Assembly: GCF_014652855.1 (NCBI RefSeq)
Contig: NZ_BMZP01000001.1
Span: forward strand, 269,140 to 333,139
Reading direction: 5' to 3'
DNA: 64,000 bases
Source: Novosphingobium pokkalii
GTDB lineage: Bacteria > Pseudomonadota > Alphaproteobacteria > Sphingomonadales > Sphingomonadaceae
The first letter of the stretch is position 1. Each line of letters starts with the position of its first letter. Positions 38,117 to 46,535 of this stretch are shown here, piece after piece. The notes beneath the pieces are model-generated. The model had not been told where the DNA came from. It saw nothing but the letters and a program-made list of their open reading frames with translations, and searched no databases. The position numbers and the translations under genes were made by a program.

Positions 38117-39453
38117 CAGGATGCCTCGATCCGCACGTCCTGATAGTCGCTCCAATGCGACACGGGCTTGCCGTCGACCATTTCTTCCATCAGCACGCGC
38201 CAGCGATAGCGGCCGGCAGGCAGCGCCAGGCCGACCAGGGCATGGCTGGTCAGGTCCGGCCGGTCGATCATCGGGCGCTCTTCCCGGCCGGGCTTGGCCA
38301 GTTGGAAGCGAAAGCGGGCCTGGCTGTCGTGTGCCGGGTCCCAGTGAAACACATATTGCCGCACCGGGCCGTTCCAGCTCTCTTCCACCGACAGGCGCAG
38401 GCTGTTTTCCAGGCGCCGTTCAAAGTCTGCGAGCGCCGGCTCCCCTTCCAGGCCGTGTTCGTCCACGCCCGTCGCGCGCACGAAGTAATGCCCATCAGGC
38501 AAGGCGGCAAACTGCGCGGCCGGATCGGTGGCAACGGTTTCGTCCAGCACCTTGAGGAACTGCGCGTCGGCCGCGATTTGCACGCGATAGGCGCGCGCGC
38601 CGGGCAAGGGCTGCCAGGCAAAGCGCAGGGCTTCCGCGGTTTGCGGCGCACCGGCCTCCACCAGGCGGGGCGGCGGCAACAACGCGACCGGCTCATCAAG
38701 GTCACTCGCCGAGCCGAAGCCGGCGGGCAGGACTTGCGCCGCGCGACCCTGGGGATCGAACCCCACCTTGCCTTCCAGCACTTCGCTGGTGGCGCGATGC
38801 GCATCGGCGTCATAGCCCATGCGGAACCGCGTGCCGCGCACCGAAGTCACCGCGCCCGGCGTGGCGAACTGGAATGTGCTGGCCGGATCGGTCATCGGCG
38901 TGACCGAGGCGCTGGCCCGGCCGCGCTCGATGGCGAACAAGCGCTCGACATGGCGATCGAGCACGACCTTGCGCAGGCGGCGCACGCGCACTGCCGATTG
39001 CGATGGCAGGGCAATGCTGGTGTCATCCGGCAAGGTCACTGTCACGAACGATTTCTGCCCGGTTTCCAGCAGCATGCCCTCGGTCACCGGCATGCCGGTG
39101 GCGGCCGGGCGGCCATCGATGCGCACCGCGCCACGCCAGCTCAGCACCGTACCGCGCACCGCTTCCTGCTTGAGCAGGACACGCGGGATCAGCAGGGTCT
39201 TGCCCACGGGCAGGCGCAGTGGATCGGCCACGCGGTTGAGCTGCTGCACCGTGCGATAGGTTTCCGGGCGGATCAGGTAATCGCTGGCCAGGCGGAACAG
39301 ATTGTCGCCCGGACGCACCAGATAGCGCACCATGTCGCCGGGCGCCGGGGTAAGGAGCGGATTGTCGGCAGCCGAGGCGGCAAGTGCCGGTGCGCCGACC
39401 AGCAGCAGCGCCCCAGCCGATAGGGCGAGCAGCGCGGCGCGACGCTTGGCCAT
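38113..39453 (-). CDS. LysM-FecR domain periplasmic protein
   Basis: A 446-aa exported protein. A signal peptide (ALLALSAGALLLVGAPALAA) is followed by a LysM peptidoglycan-binding domain (YLVRPGDNLFRLASDYL...LPVGKTLLIP, about 45-95). A FecR domain with SWRGAVRIDG, FVTVTLPDDTSIALPSQSAV and FQFATPGAVTSVRGTRFRM follows, and a C-terminal beta-rich repeat region (about 255-440) resembles fibronectin-type modules. Lying between a response regulator and a CHASE2 kinase, it may be the extracytoplasmic input for the kinase, anchored to the cell wall. One base separates it from the upstream gene. Confidence 0.85.
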   Translation of the reverse strand: MAKRRAALLALSAGALLLVGAPALAASAADNPLLTPAPGDMVRYLVRPGDNLFRLASDYLIRPETYRTVQQLNRVADPLRLPVGKTLLIPRVLLKQEAVRGTVLSWRGAVRIDGRPAATGMPVTEGMLLETGQKSFVTVTLPDDTSIALPSQSAVRVRRLRKVVLDRHVERLFAIERGRASASVTPMTDPASTFQFATPGAVTSVRGTRFRMGYDADAHRATSEVLEGKVGFDPQGRAAQVLPAGFGSASDLDEPVALLPPPRLVEAGAPQTAEALRFAWQPLPGARAYRVQIAADAQFLKVLDETVATDPAAQFAALPDGHYFVRATGVDEHGLEGEPALADFERRLENSLRLSVEESWNGPVRQYVFHWDPAHDSQARFRFQLAKPGREERPMIDRPDLTSHALVGLALPAGRYRWRVLMEEMVDGKPVSHWSDYQDVRIEASW

Positions 39454-39454
39454 C

Positions 39455-40141
39455 TCAGGCCGCCAGCGCTTCAAGACGATATCCATAGGCATAGATCGGA
39501 ACCAGCTTGAACCCGTTGCCGGGCCGCAGGTTGAGCTTGGTGCGGATGTTGGAGATATGCGCGTCGAGCGTGCGCGTAGGCAAGTCGGGATTGCGGCCCC
39601 ACAGCGCCTCGAAGATGTAGGCGCGGGACAGCGCCCGGTGCATATTGCGAAACAGCAGGAGCGCCAGGGCGAATTCCTTGGCGGTGAGCGCCACGGCCTG
39701 GCCATCGAGTTCGACCGTATCCGCGCGGGTGTCGAACTTGTAGGGGCCGAACTGCTCCACCATCGGGCTGGCCGAGGGATAGGCACGGCGCCCCAAGGCG
39801 TTGACCCGTGCCTTGAGCACGGCCGGCGCCACCGGCTTGATCACGTAATCGTCGGCACCGGCGGAAAGCCCGGCGACGATGTCTTCCTCTGCCGAACGGC
39901 TGGTGAGCATCAGGGCCGGCGGCGGCACTTCCAGGTTGCCGCGTGTCCACTCGATGATCCCGAGGCCGGTCATCCCCGGCACGTTCCAGTCGAGGATCAG
40001 GAGATCGTAAGTGGTTCGATGCAAGGCGCGCGTGAGCACCTGTCCGTCCCCGAACACTTCGCAAGTGTGTCCCGCTTCGGCCAGGGTCATTTCCACCAAC
40101 CCGGCCAAAGCCACGTCATCTTCCAAAATCGCTATGCGCAC
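39455..40141 (-). CDS. OmpR-family response regulator
   Basis: A 228-aa regulator. The receiver has the acidic pocket (AILEDD), Asp51 in LILDWNVPGM and Lys in YVIKPV; the C-terminal winged helix contains ALTAKEFALALLLFRNMHRALSR and the TLDAHISNIRTKL recognition segment. Start GTG 40141 is preferred (canonical VRIAILEDD, with AGAAGG upstream); an ATG at 40192 would add 17 residues without family similarity. First gene of the regulator-LysM/FecR-CHASE2 kinase operon. Confidence 0.93.
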   Translation of the reverse strand: MRIAILEDDVALAGLVEMTLAEAGHTCEVFGDGQVLTRALHRTTYDLLILDWNVPGMTGLGIIEWTRGNLEVPPPALMLTSRSAEEDIVAGLSAGADDYVIKPVAPAVLKARVNALGRRAYPSASPMVEQFGPYKFDTRADTVELDGQAVALTAKEFALALLLFRNMHRALSRAYIFEALWGRNPDLPTRTLDAHISNIRTKLNLRPGNGFKLVPIYAYGYRLEALAA

Positions 40142-40268
40142 GGCGGCCCTTCTGCGCCCGCAATGCCGGGCGACCAATCGCCTCCATAGCAACGCCAGCG
40201 CGCATTGCGAGATAGCGCAAAATCCCTTTGCAATCTTTTACAGCGCGACCAAAGACGACCGAGGCAGC

Positions 40269-40287
40269 AAAAAAGCCCGTTTCGGGC
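40269..40287 (-). terminator. Orphan Rho-independent terminator on the minus strand
   Basis: Reading on the minus strand, GCCCG-AAA-CGGGC (40287-40275) is followed by six T (40274-40269). No annotated minus-strand gene ends here; the nearest minus gene starts downstream at 40141. It could end a small RNA transcribed leftward from about 40320-40400, or be a coincidental leader hairpin. Confidence 0.5.
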
Positions 40288-40379
40288 CATTCCGGTCGTG
40301 CGCAAAGTCTGTCATATAGACGTGCACGGTGGGGAAATCGGCCCGAGCGGACCACAGTGCCCAATCTCAAGGACACGCC

Positions 40380-41873
40380 ATGGACCGCCCCGAGTACCGA
40401 GTTCCCGCCACAGAAGACAGGGATCCGGATATCTTCAGCGCGGATGGCCGTCTCCACGGCCTGATCGGCGTTGCGCCCAACGCCTATATGATGCTTCGCC
40501 CCGATCTCGTGATCGTGGGATGCAACGATGCCTACATGGCAGCCGTGGGCCGCACGCGCGACACCTTCGTTGGCCACCCGTTGTTCGAGGCGTTTCCCGC
40601 CGATCCGCACAGCGAGAGCTATCGCCTGCTGCGCCACTCGATCGATCGCGTGTTGCACACGCTGGAAACCGACCACATCGCGTTCATTCCCTATGCAGTG
40701 GGCGAACCCGGCGAAGTGCCGACCATGCGCTATTGGAGCGCCACGCACGTCCCGATCCTGGGCAAGGACGGCGCGCTGCGCTATATCCTGCAACATACCG
40801 CAGACATCACCGCGCTGCTGAACGCCCCGGCGGACGCCAACCGGGGAGCCATTCTGGAGGCTGGCATCCTGATGCGGGCCAACCAGGTTCAGGCCGAAAT
40901 CGAGCGCCTGCGCGATCTATTCGACCAATCACCCGGATTCGTGGCCATTCTCCACGGGCAGCGCCACGTGTTCGAAATCGCCAACACGGCCTATCGGCAA
41001 CTGGTGGGAGACCGCCCGCTGCTTGGTCAGCCCGTCGGCGAAGCCTTGCCCGAAGTGGTGGCGCAGGGATTCATCGATCTGCTCGACCAGGTCTATCGCA
41101 CCGGAGAGCCCTATATCGGCCGTGGCGTCTCGGTCATGCTGAAGGTTGCGCCAGACCTGCCCGAGGAAGAACGGTTTCTCGATTTCGCCTATCAGCCCTT
41201 GCGCGATGCCGATGGCGCGATCCAAGGCATTTTCGTGCAGGGCGTGGACGTGACGGAACAGGCGCGCACGGAAATGCGCATGGCCACGATCATGCGGGAA
41301 AGCGTGCATCGCATCAAGAACACGCTGGCCATGGCCCAGGCCGTGGTTTCGGCCACGCTGCGCAATGCCCAGGACCTGCCCAGCGCCCGCCGTGATATCC
41401 TGGCGCGGTTGAGCGTGCTGGCCGTAACCCAGCCCGCGCTGATCGAAGGCCGCCTCGCGCCGTCCGACGTGGCGCTGATCGCCATGGCGGTGATGAAGCT
41501 CCACATCGATCTGTTCGGGCGCGTCACCATGGAAGGCCCGAGCGCGGAGATCGAGCCTGCCGCCGCACAGGGCCTCGCCCTGATCCTCCACGAACTGGCG
41601 ACCAACGCGGTCAAGTATGGCGCGCTGTCGCGCGATGACGGCGCGCTTTCGCTGACCTGGTCGGTGATCACCACCGAAAACCGCGTGGAGTTGCTGTGGC
41701 ATGAAAGCGGCGGGCCGGCGGTGCGCCAGCCAGATCGCAAGGGCTTCGGCACGACGTTGATCGAACGCGCCCTGCCCCGCACCCGTGGGAACCGGGTGGA
41801 CCTGTTCTTCGCGCCCGCAGGCGTGCAGTGCCGGATCAGCCTCGCCCTGCGGGCACCGGCCGATCCGGAGTAA
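40380..41873 (+). CDS. PAS-domain HWE-type sensor histidine kinase
   Basis: A 497-aa soluble kinase. Two PAS domains (about 25-150 and 175-290, the first with RPDLVIVGCNDAYMAAVGRT) are followed by a HWE/HisKA_2 catalytic region with the phosphoacceptor His310 in ESVHRIKNTLAMAQAV, LILHELATNAVKYGAL, and the Trp-X-Glu motif in LLWHESGGP, then KGFGTTLIERAL. HWE kinases feed light, redox or general-stress pathways in alphaproteobacteria. No receiver is fused and no response regulator gene is adjacent, so its partner is in trans. Its end overlaps the convergent halogenase gene by 38 bases. Confidence 0.92.
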   Translation: MDRPEYRVPATEDRDPDIFSADGRLHGLIGVAPNAYMMLRPDLVIVGCNDAYMAAVGRTRDTFVGHPLFEAFPADPHSESYRLLRHSIDRVLHTLETDHIAFIPYAVGEPGEVPTMRYWSATHVPILGKDGALRYILQHTADITALLNAPADANRGAILEAGILMRANQVQAEIERLRDLFDQSPGFVAILHGQRHVFEIANTAYRQLVGDRPLLGQPVGEALPEVVAQGFIDLLDQVYRTGEPYIGRGVSVMLKVAPDLPEEERFLDFAYQPLRDADGAIQGIFVQGVDVTEQARTEMRMATIMRESVHRIKNTLAMAQAVVSATLRNAQDLPSARRDILARLSVLAVTQPALIEGRLAPSDVALIAMAVMKLHIDLFGRVTMEGPSAEIEPAAAQGLALILHELATNAVKYGALSRDDGALSLTWSVITTENRVELLWHESGGPAVRQPDRKGFGTTLIERALPRTRGNRVDLFFAPAGVQCRISLALRAPADPE

Positions 41874-43386
41874 GGGTGGGCGAGTTCAGCCCGACGACCT
41901 TTTCAAGATAGGCATCGTGGCTGGGCAGGCTTGCCAACGGGCGCGCCTTGATCCGCGCCAGATCGGCCAGTTGCGCCGCAAAGTCCTGCGCTGGCGTCTC
42001 TGCGGCCAGGGGGTGATGATCGACCGGTAGCACCCCCTGCCCGATCAGCACCTGCGCCCACGACGGCTCCATGAAGATATCGTACTGGTCCTGCACGAGC
42101 GTGCCATTGGCGCGGAACAGGGCAATCTTGCGCGCGAGGCGCTCCGGCACGGCCATGTTGCGCAGATCGCGCCACATCGCGGTGTCATGTCGATTGTTAA
42201 CATGATAGTGCAAGATAATGAAATCGCGGATCAATTCCATCTCGATCCGGGACTGGCGATTATATTCGGCCACCAGTTCATCGGTGATGCCCTGGTGCGG
42301 AAACAGATGTAGCAGGCGGACAATGGCCGACTGGATCAAGTGAATGCTGGTCGACTCCAGCGGCTCAAGAAAGCCACTGGCCAGCCCCACGGCCACGACG
42401 TTGCGGTTCCACTGGCGCAGCGCCCGCCCGGTGCGGAACGTGATCAACCGCGGCTCGCCCAGCGCGGGGCTCTCGAGGTTGGCCATGAGCAAGGCGGCCG
42501 CCGCATCATCGGACAAGTGGCGGCTGCTGTAGACCAGGCCATTGCCGTTGCGATGCTGGAGCGGGATGCGCCATTGCCAGCCCGCACCATGGGCAATCGC
42601 ACGGGTGAACGGCAGGGTCTGGGCAAACCGCTCTGACGGCACGGCCACGGCGCGGTCGCACGGCAGCCAATGGCTCCAGTCTTCATATCCGGTGCCAAGA
42701 TGCTGCTGGATCAACACGCCGCGACTGCCCGAACAATCGATGAACAGGTCTCCGTGCACCACCCGGCCATCGCGCAGCACCAGCGCCGAAACATTGCCCA
42801 CCCCGGCCATGCGCTGGACATCGGCCACCATGCCTTCGGTGCGGATCACGCCCCGCTGCTCGGCATAGCGCCGCAGGAAGCGCCCATAGAGCGCCGCGTC
42901 GAAATGGAAGGCATAGGGCATATCCCAGATCGGATCGTTGCCTTCGGTCGGAGCGAACTTGCCAGCTTGGGCGCAGAGGTAGTTGAGGTCGAAATCCCAA
43001 TAGCTGCCCGGCAGCCCGAGTTTGCGGGCGCGTGTCCAGAAATGGTGGAACGCGGCGAACGCGGTGTTGCGCCCGGCGGTGCCAAACGTGTGGTAATAGG
43101 CGCTACCCTCTTCGCGCCAGTTTTCAAAGCGGATCGCCAGCTTGATCGTGGCGCGGGTCTCGCGCAGGAACTCGGCTTCGTCGATCCCCAGCACGGCGTT
43201 GAGCGTACGGATCGGCGGGATCGTCGCTTCCCCCACGCCGACAATGCCGATCTCTTCGGATTCAAGCAGTTCCACCGCCACGCGGCCGCCCAGCACGCGC
43301 GCGATCAGCGCGGCCGCCATCCAGCCGGCTGTGCCACCGCCGAGAATGACCACTTTGCGCACCCGCTGCCCGGCGTGATCGTGCAT
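41836..43386 (-). CDS. Tryptophan-halogenase-like FAD-dependent protein 2
   Basis: A 516-aa flavin-dependent halogenase paralogue. It has GGGTAGWMAA, VGVGEATIPPIRTLN, the catalytic lysine Lys82 (RATIKLAIRF), GWQWRIPLQHR, and Glu344 in EPLESTSIHL. It also keeps the Trp-rich surroundings of tryptophan halogenases. It lies 98 bases after TonB receptor 2 on the same strand, with a hairpin between them, repeating the receptor-halogenase pairing of the first locus. The physiological substrate is unknown. Its last bases overlap the convergent HWE kinase gene. Confidence 0.88.
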   Translation of the reverse strand: MHDHAGQRVRKVVILGGGTAGWMAAALIARVLGGRVAVELLESEEIGIVGVGEATIPPIRTLNAVLGIDEAEFLRETRATIKLAIRFENWREEGSAYYHTFGTAGRNTAFAAFHHFWTRARKLGLPGSYWDFDLNYLCAQAGKFAPTEGNDPIWDMPYAFHFDAALYGRFLRRYAEQRGVIRTEGMVADVQRMAGVGNVSALVLRDGRVVHGDLFIDCSGSRGVLIQQHLGTGYEDWSHWLPCDRAVAVPSERFAQTLPFTRAIAHGAGWQWRIPLQHRNGNGLVYSSRHLSDDAAAALLMANLESPALGEPRLITFRTGRALRQWNRNVVAVGLASGFLEPLESTSIHLIQSAIVRLLHLFPHQGITDELVAEYNRQSRIEMELIRDFIILHYHVNNRHDTAMWRDLRNMAVPERLARKIALFRANGTLVQDQYDIFMEPSWAQVLIGQGVLPVDHHPLAAETPAQDFAAQLADLARIKARPLASLPSHDAYLEKVVGLNSPTLTPDRPVPAGRG

Positions 43387-43427
43387 TGCCTTTTCCTCTC
43401 CCGCATCCCGGGTTTCCGGGCGGATGT

Positions 43428-43460
43428 GGCCCCGGCGATTTCCGCATCACCGCCGGGGCC
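43428..43460 (-). other. Hairpin between TonB receptor 2 and halogenase 2
   Basis: GGCCCCGGCG (43428-43437) and CGCCGGGGCC (43451-43460) pair perfectly over a 13-base loop. No U run follows in the minus direction, so it may attenuate or shield the receptor mRNA end. Confidence 0.6.
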
Positions 43461-43484
43461 GTCGGAGCCGTCCGCCCCGATCGA

Positions 43485-46328
43485 TTAGAAGAACGAATAC
43501 GTCAGGTTCAGCAAGACGTTGCGACCGAACGTTTCTACCCGCGTGACAAGCCCGCTGGCGGAGTCGGTATAGACGTCCTTCTGGTTGGTCAGGTTCTGGC
43601 CCTGCAACGAGATACGCAACCCCTTGAGGTATTCGATCCCCGTGTTCTTGAAATCATAGCCGATTTGCGCGTCTACCAGAGTCTCTCCGGCCCGGTTGAC
43701 CGGCGAGATCGTGTTGCTGCCGCCGCGATCCTCGGAAAGATAGCCAGTGCGCTTGTTGAGCGATACGCGGGCGGAAAAGCCGCTCTTCTCGAAATAGCCA
43801 GTGAGCTTGTAGACGTATTTCGACAGGCCCGGCACCGCGCTGCCATCGTCGAGCGCACCATCGGTGTAGGCTGCGCCGCCGACCAGGCCCAGGCCATCGA
43901 GCGCAGGAGTCAACTGGCGCAGCGGCAGGCTGAATTGCAGTTCGACGCCCTTCACCTGGCCCTTCAGCCCGCCGCGATAGGTCGTGTTGAGGCCCTTGAA
44001 CGTGGCGGGAGTGTAGATCGTGCTGCCATCGCTGCTCACCGCCTGGTGATAGCCGGGAATGTAGAACTGCGTGAAATCCCGGATCGTGGTGGTGGCGACG
44101 TTCCAGTTCACCAGATCCTTGTAGAACCCGGCCAGCGAAACGAAGCCGTCGGCAGCGAAATAGTATTCGTAGGACAAGTCCAACTGGTTGGCTTCATAGG
44201 GGCGCAATTCCGCGTTGCCGGACGTGGAAACCCATGGGCCGAGGCTGGGATCGGGATTGGTGACGTTGGCCACGTTGTTGCGAAACTTCACCGACGAGCC
44301 GGGATTGAGGTAATCGATCCGTGGCCGGCTGATCACCTTGGAGGCGGCAAAGCGCAGCGTCTGTCCACCGCCGAAATCGAAATTCAGATTGAGGCTGGGC
44401 AGGACGCGGGAATAGTTGGCGCCATCGGTGATCGGCGTGGCGATCACGAACTGGTTCGCGCCGACCACGGAGTTGTAGCCCGATCCGCGCTGGCGAGTGA
44501 TCACCCCCTGCACCCCGACATTGCCGAACATCCGCGCGCCCGCAAACTGGTGCTCGAAATCCGCTTTCACGAACGGCTGCCAGACTTTTTCACGGATCAC
44601 ATAGGTATCGCCCATGCGATCGGGTTCCAGTTCGGCCGCCGAATAGCGGGTGTAGAAGTTGCTGTTGATCAAGGCGAGGGCATCATAGGCTACCACGTTG
44701 CCCAGCCCGGCCCAGTTCACATCGGCCGTGCCGCGCCGGGCGCTCTCGGGAATGGCGCCGTCGAGCGGATAAGTCTGAGCAGTAAGGAAATAGCCTTCGT
44801 TGGCCTTGGACTTCTTGTGATCGGACCAACGCACGCCGATGTTGAGGTGGGTGACCAGCGAATCCTCGAAGTCCTTCTGAACTTCAAAGCGCAAGGCATT
44901 GAGATTTTCGTCGAAAATGCCGGTATTGACGAACCCGTCCTGTGCCTGGGCAAAGCCGATCGGCTGGCCACTGGCGCCGATCACTGCGCTCTGGTTGAGT
45001 TGGCTGATCGGCGAGAGGCTGCCGCCCCAGGATTGCGGCCCGGCGAGGCGCACCACGTCATAATCGTTGAAGCTTTGCGAATTGTTGGAAAAGGTCAGGC
45101 CATTGCCGGAGTAGCTGTAGGTACGCAGGTTGTTGGGCCCCTGCGTGGTCAGGCCTGCGCGGCCGAGCCCGGAATAGCTTTCCGCGCGCGTATCGCGCTT
45201 GGTGCTTTCGGAATGCGACACGTCGAGCATCACGTGGAAATCCTGCGACGGTTCGTACTTGAGATTGCCGCCGAAGGTCTTGAGCTTGCCGCGCTTGTCG
45301 AGCGGATCGGTGCGCAAAACCGAATTGAACCCGGTGGTCCGGGCCGAGGTGATGGCCGTGGCATTGGAACTGATCACCGTGCTGCCGTCGGCCGCGATCG
45401 GCAGCGCCTCGATAAAGCCCCGCGAAATGCCGCGATCGGAAAAATCGATGTAGAGCGCATCGAACGTGGCGTGGAACACATCGGAAGGCTTGAACTCGAT
45501 CACCCCGGCCAGCGTGTTCCGCTTGAGCACACGGGAGCGCGAGGAGATGTCGATGCCCGCAGGCGCATACTTGCCCGCATCGGGGCCAGAGGTGATCGCA
45601 CCCTTGTCATAGCCCCAGACGCTGAAATACTGGTCCTGCGTAGGCGACGACGTGGTCGCGGCGGTCAGCGCCACGCCGATGGTGTCGTCGGCAAACTTGT
45701 CGCTAAACGACAGGGCGAGGCGATAGCCGCTGTCCTTGAAGTCGGGATTCTTGGACTTCATCGCGTTCTTTTCAAGCGTGCCGTTGGCCACCAGAGTGCG
45801 CTTGTGCTCCAGCGGGTGGATCGTGCGCAGGTCCACCGTGCCGCCCACGCCCATGGCGCTCAGATCGGCGCTGGGGGTCTTGTAGACCACGGCGCTATCG
45901 ATGATTTCGGATGGATAGAGATCGTATTCGACGCCGCGGTTGTCGCCAATGCCGATCAGTTCACGCCCGTTCATGGTCGTGCCGACGAAATCCTCGCGGA
46001 AGCCGCGCACCGAGATGCCGCTCATGCGGCCCGCGCGCCGTTCGCCGGCAAGCCCGGACAGGCGACCGAGCGAGTCCGCCACGCTCGATTGCGGCAGCTT
46101 GCCGATATCTTCGGCCGCCAGGGCCTCGACCACCGAGGTGCTCTTCTGCTTGACCGCTTGCGCGCGTTCCAGGCTGGCGCGCATGCCGGTGACGACGATG
46201 GCCGGCTCCGCAGGTGTATCGGCTAGAGCCGCCGGTGTGGCGGTGTCGGTGGACTGTGCGCGTACCGGCGCGCCAGACAGCAAAGCGACGGCGGCGGTGG
46301 AACAGACCAATTTCATGCGCGTGTTCAT
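43485..46328 (-). CDS. TonB-dependent receptor 2
   Basis: A 947-aa outer-membrane receptor. A signal peptide (MKLVCSTAAVALLSGAPVRAQ) precedes the plug (PAIVVTGMRASLERAQAVKQ, VEALAAEDIGKLPQSSVADS, GISVRGFREDF, SAMGVGGTVDLRT) and a barrel ending ...NVLLNLTYSFF with a terminal Phe. The N-terminal plug matches receptor 1, so both belong to the same saccharide-type subfamily. ATG 46328 (MNTRMKL) is used; an in-frame codon at 46349 would put the ribosome site inside the gene. A LacI-like operator pair lies 115-157 bases upstream. Confidence 0.95.
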   Translation of the reverse strand: MNTRMKLVCSTAAVALLSGAPVRAQSTDTATPAALADTPAEPAIVVTGMRASLERAQAVKQKSTSVVEALAAEDIGKLPQSSVADSLGRLSGLAGERRAGRMSGISVRGFREDFVGTTMNGRELIGIGDNRGVEYDLYPSEIIDSAVVYKTPSADLSAMGVGGTVDLRTIHPLEHKRTLVANGTLEKNAMKSKNPDFKDSGYRLALSFSDKFADDTIGVALTAATTSSPTQDQYFSVWGYDKGAITSGPDAGKYAPAGIDISSRSRVLKRNTLAGVIEFKPSDVFHATFDALYIDFSDRGISRGFIEALPIAADGSTVISSNATAITSARTTGFNSVLRTDPLDKRGKLKTFGGNLKYEPSQDFHVMLDVSHSESTKRDTRAESYSGLGRAGLTTQGPNNLRTYSYSGNGLTFSNNSQSFNDYDVVRLAGPQSWGGSLSPISQLNQSAVIGASGQPIGFAQAQDGFVNTGIFDENLNALRFEVQKDFEDSLVTHLNIGVRWSDHKKSKANEGYFLTAQTYPLDGAIPESARRGTADVNWAGLGNVVAYDALALINSNFYTRYSAAELEPDRMGDTYVIREKVWQPFVKADFEHQFAGARMFGNVGVQGVITRQRGSGYNSVVGANQFVIATPITDGANYSRVLPSLNLNFDFGGGQTLRFAASKVISRPRIDYLNPGSSVKFRNNVANVTNPDPSLGPWVSTSGNAELRPYEANQLDLSYEYYFAADGFVSLAGFYKDLVNWNVATTTIRDFTQFYIPGYHQAVSSDGSTIYTPATFKGLNTTYRGGLKGQVKGVELQFSLPLRQLTPALDGLGLVGGAAYTDGALDDGSAVPGLSKYVYKLTGYFEKSGFSARVSLNKRTGYLSEDRGGSNTISPVNRAGETLVDAQIGYDFKNTGIEYLKGLRISLQGQNLTNQKDVYTDSASGLVTRVETFGRNVLLNLTYSFF

Positions 46329-46442
46329 GTGCGGATACCCCTCTCCCATGGATGCCCGGCCTTGTGGCGCGAGGCTGTGCTCTTGCGGCTTTGGCCCTTG
46401 TTACGCCCAGCCGCTGTGAGCACGCCAGCAATGCGCACAGGG

Positions 46443-46485
46443 GCAATCGATTGCAATTCGGTTTCATTCCGTTTGCACGTGCAAA
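46443..46485. promoter_or_regulatory. Paired palindromic operators between TonB receptor 2 and FucP-like MFS
   Basis: GCAATCGATTGC (46443-46454) and TTTGCACGTGCAAA (46472-46485) are perfect palindromes with a central CG, typical of LacI-family sites. Their centres are 30 bases apart (about three helical turns), favouring cooperative binding. They sit in the 207-base spacer between divergent receptor 2 and MFS. The LacI gene at 47687-48832 is the obvious candidate. Confidence 0.65.
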
Positions 46486-46535
46486 TTGCAGGCACCCTCT
46501 TCTGTGGGCGGACCAACTGCGGCAGCGTGTGCGCC

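Noticed and set aside
40142..40192. 17-residue extension of the OmpR-type regulator from an upstream ATG
   Set aside because: Receiver domains begin at the acidic pocket; the GTG at 40141 has a ribosome site and the canonical N-terminus.
43386..46226. 946-codon plus-strand open frame opposite TonB receptor 2
   Set aside because: Third-position GC bias keeps the reverse frame open; the receptor is unmistakable on the other strand.
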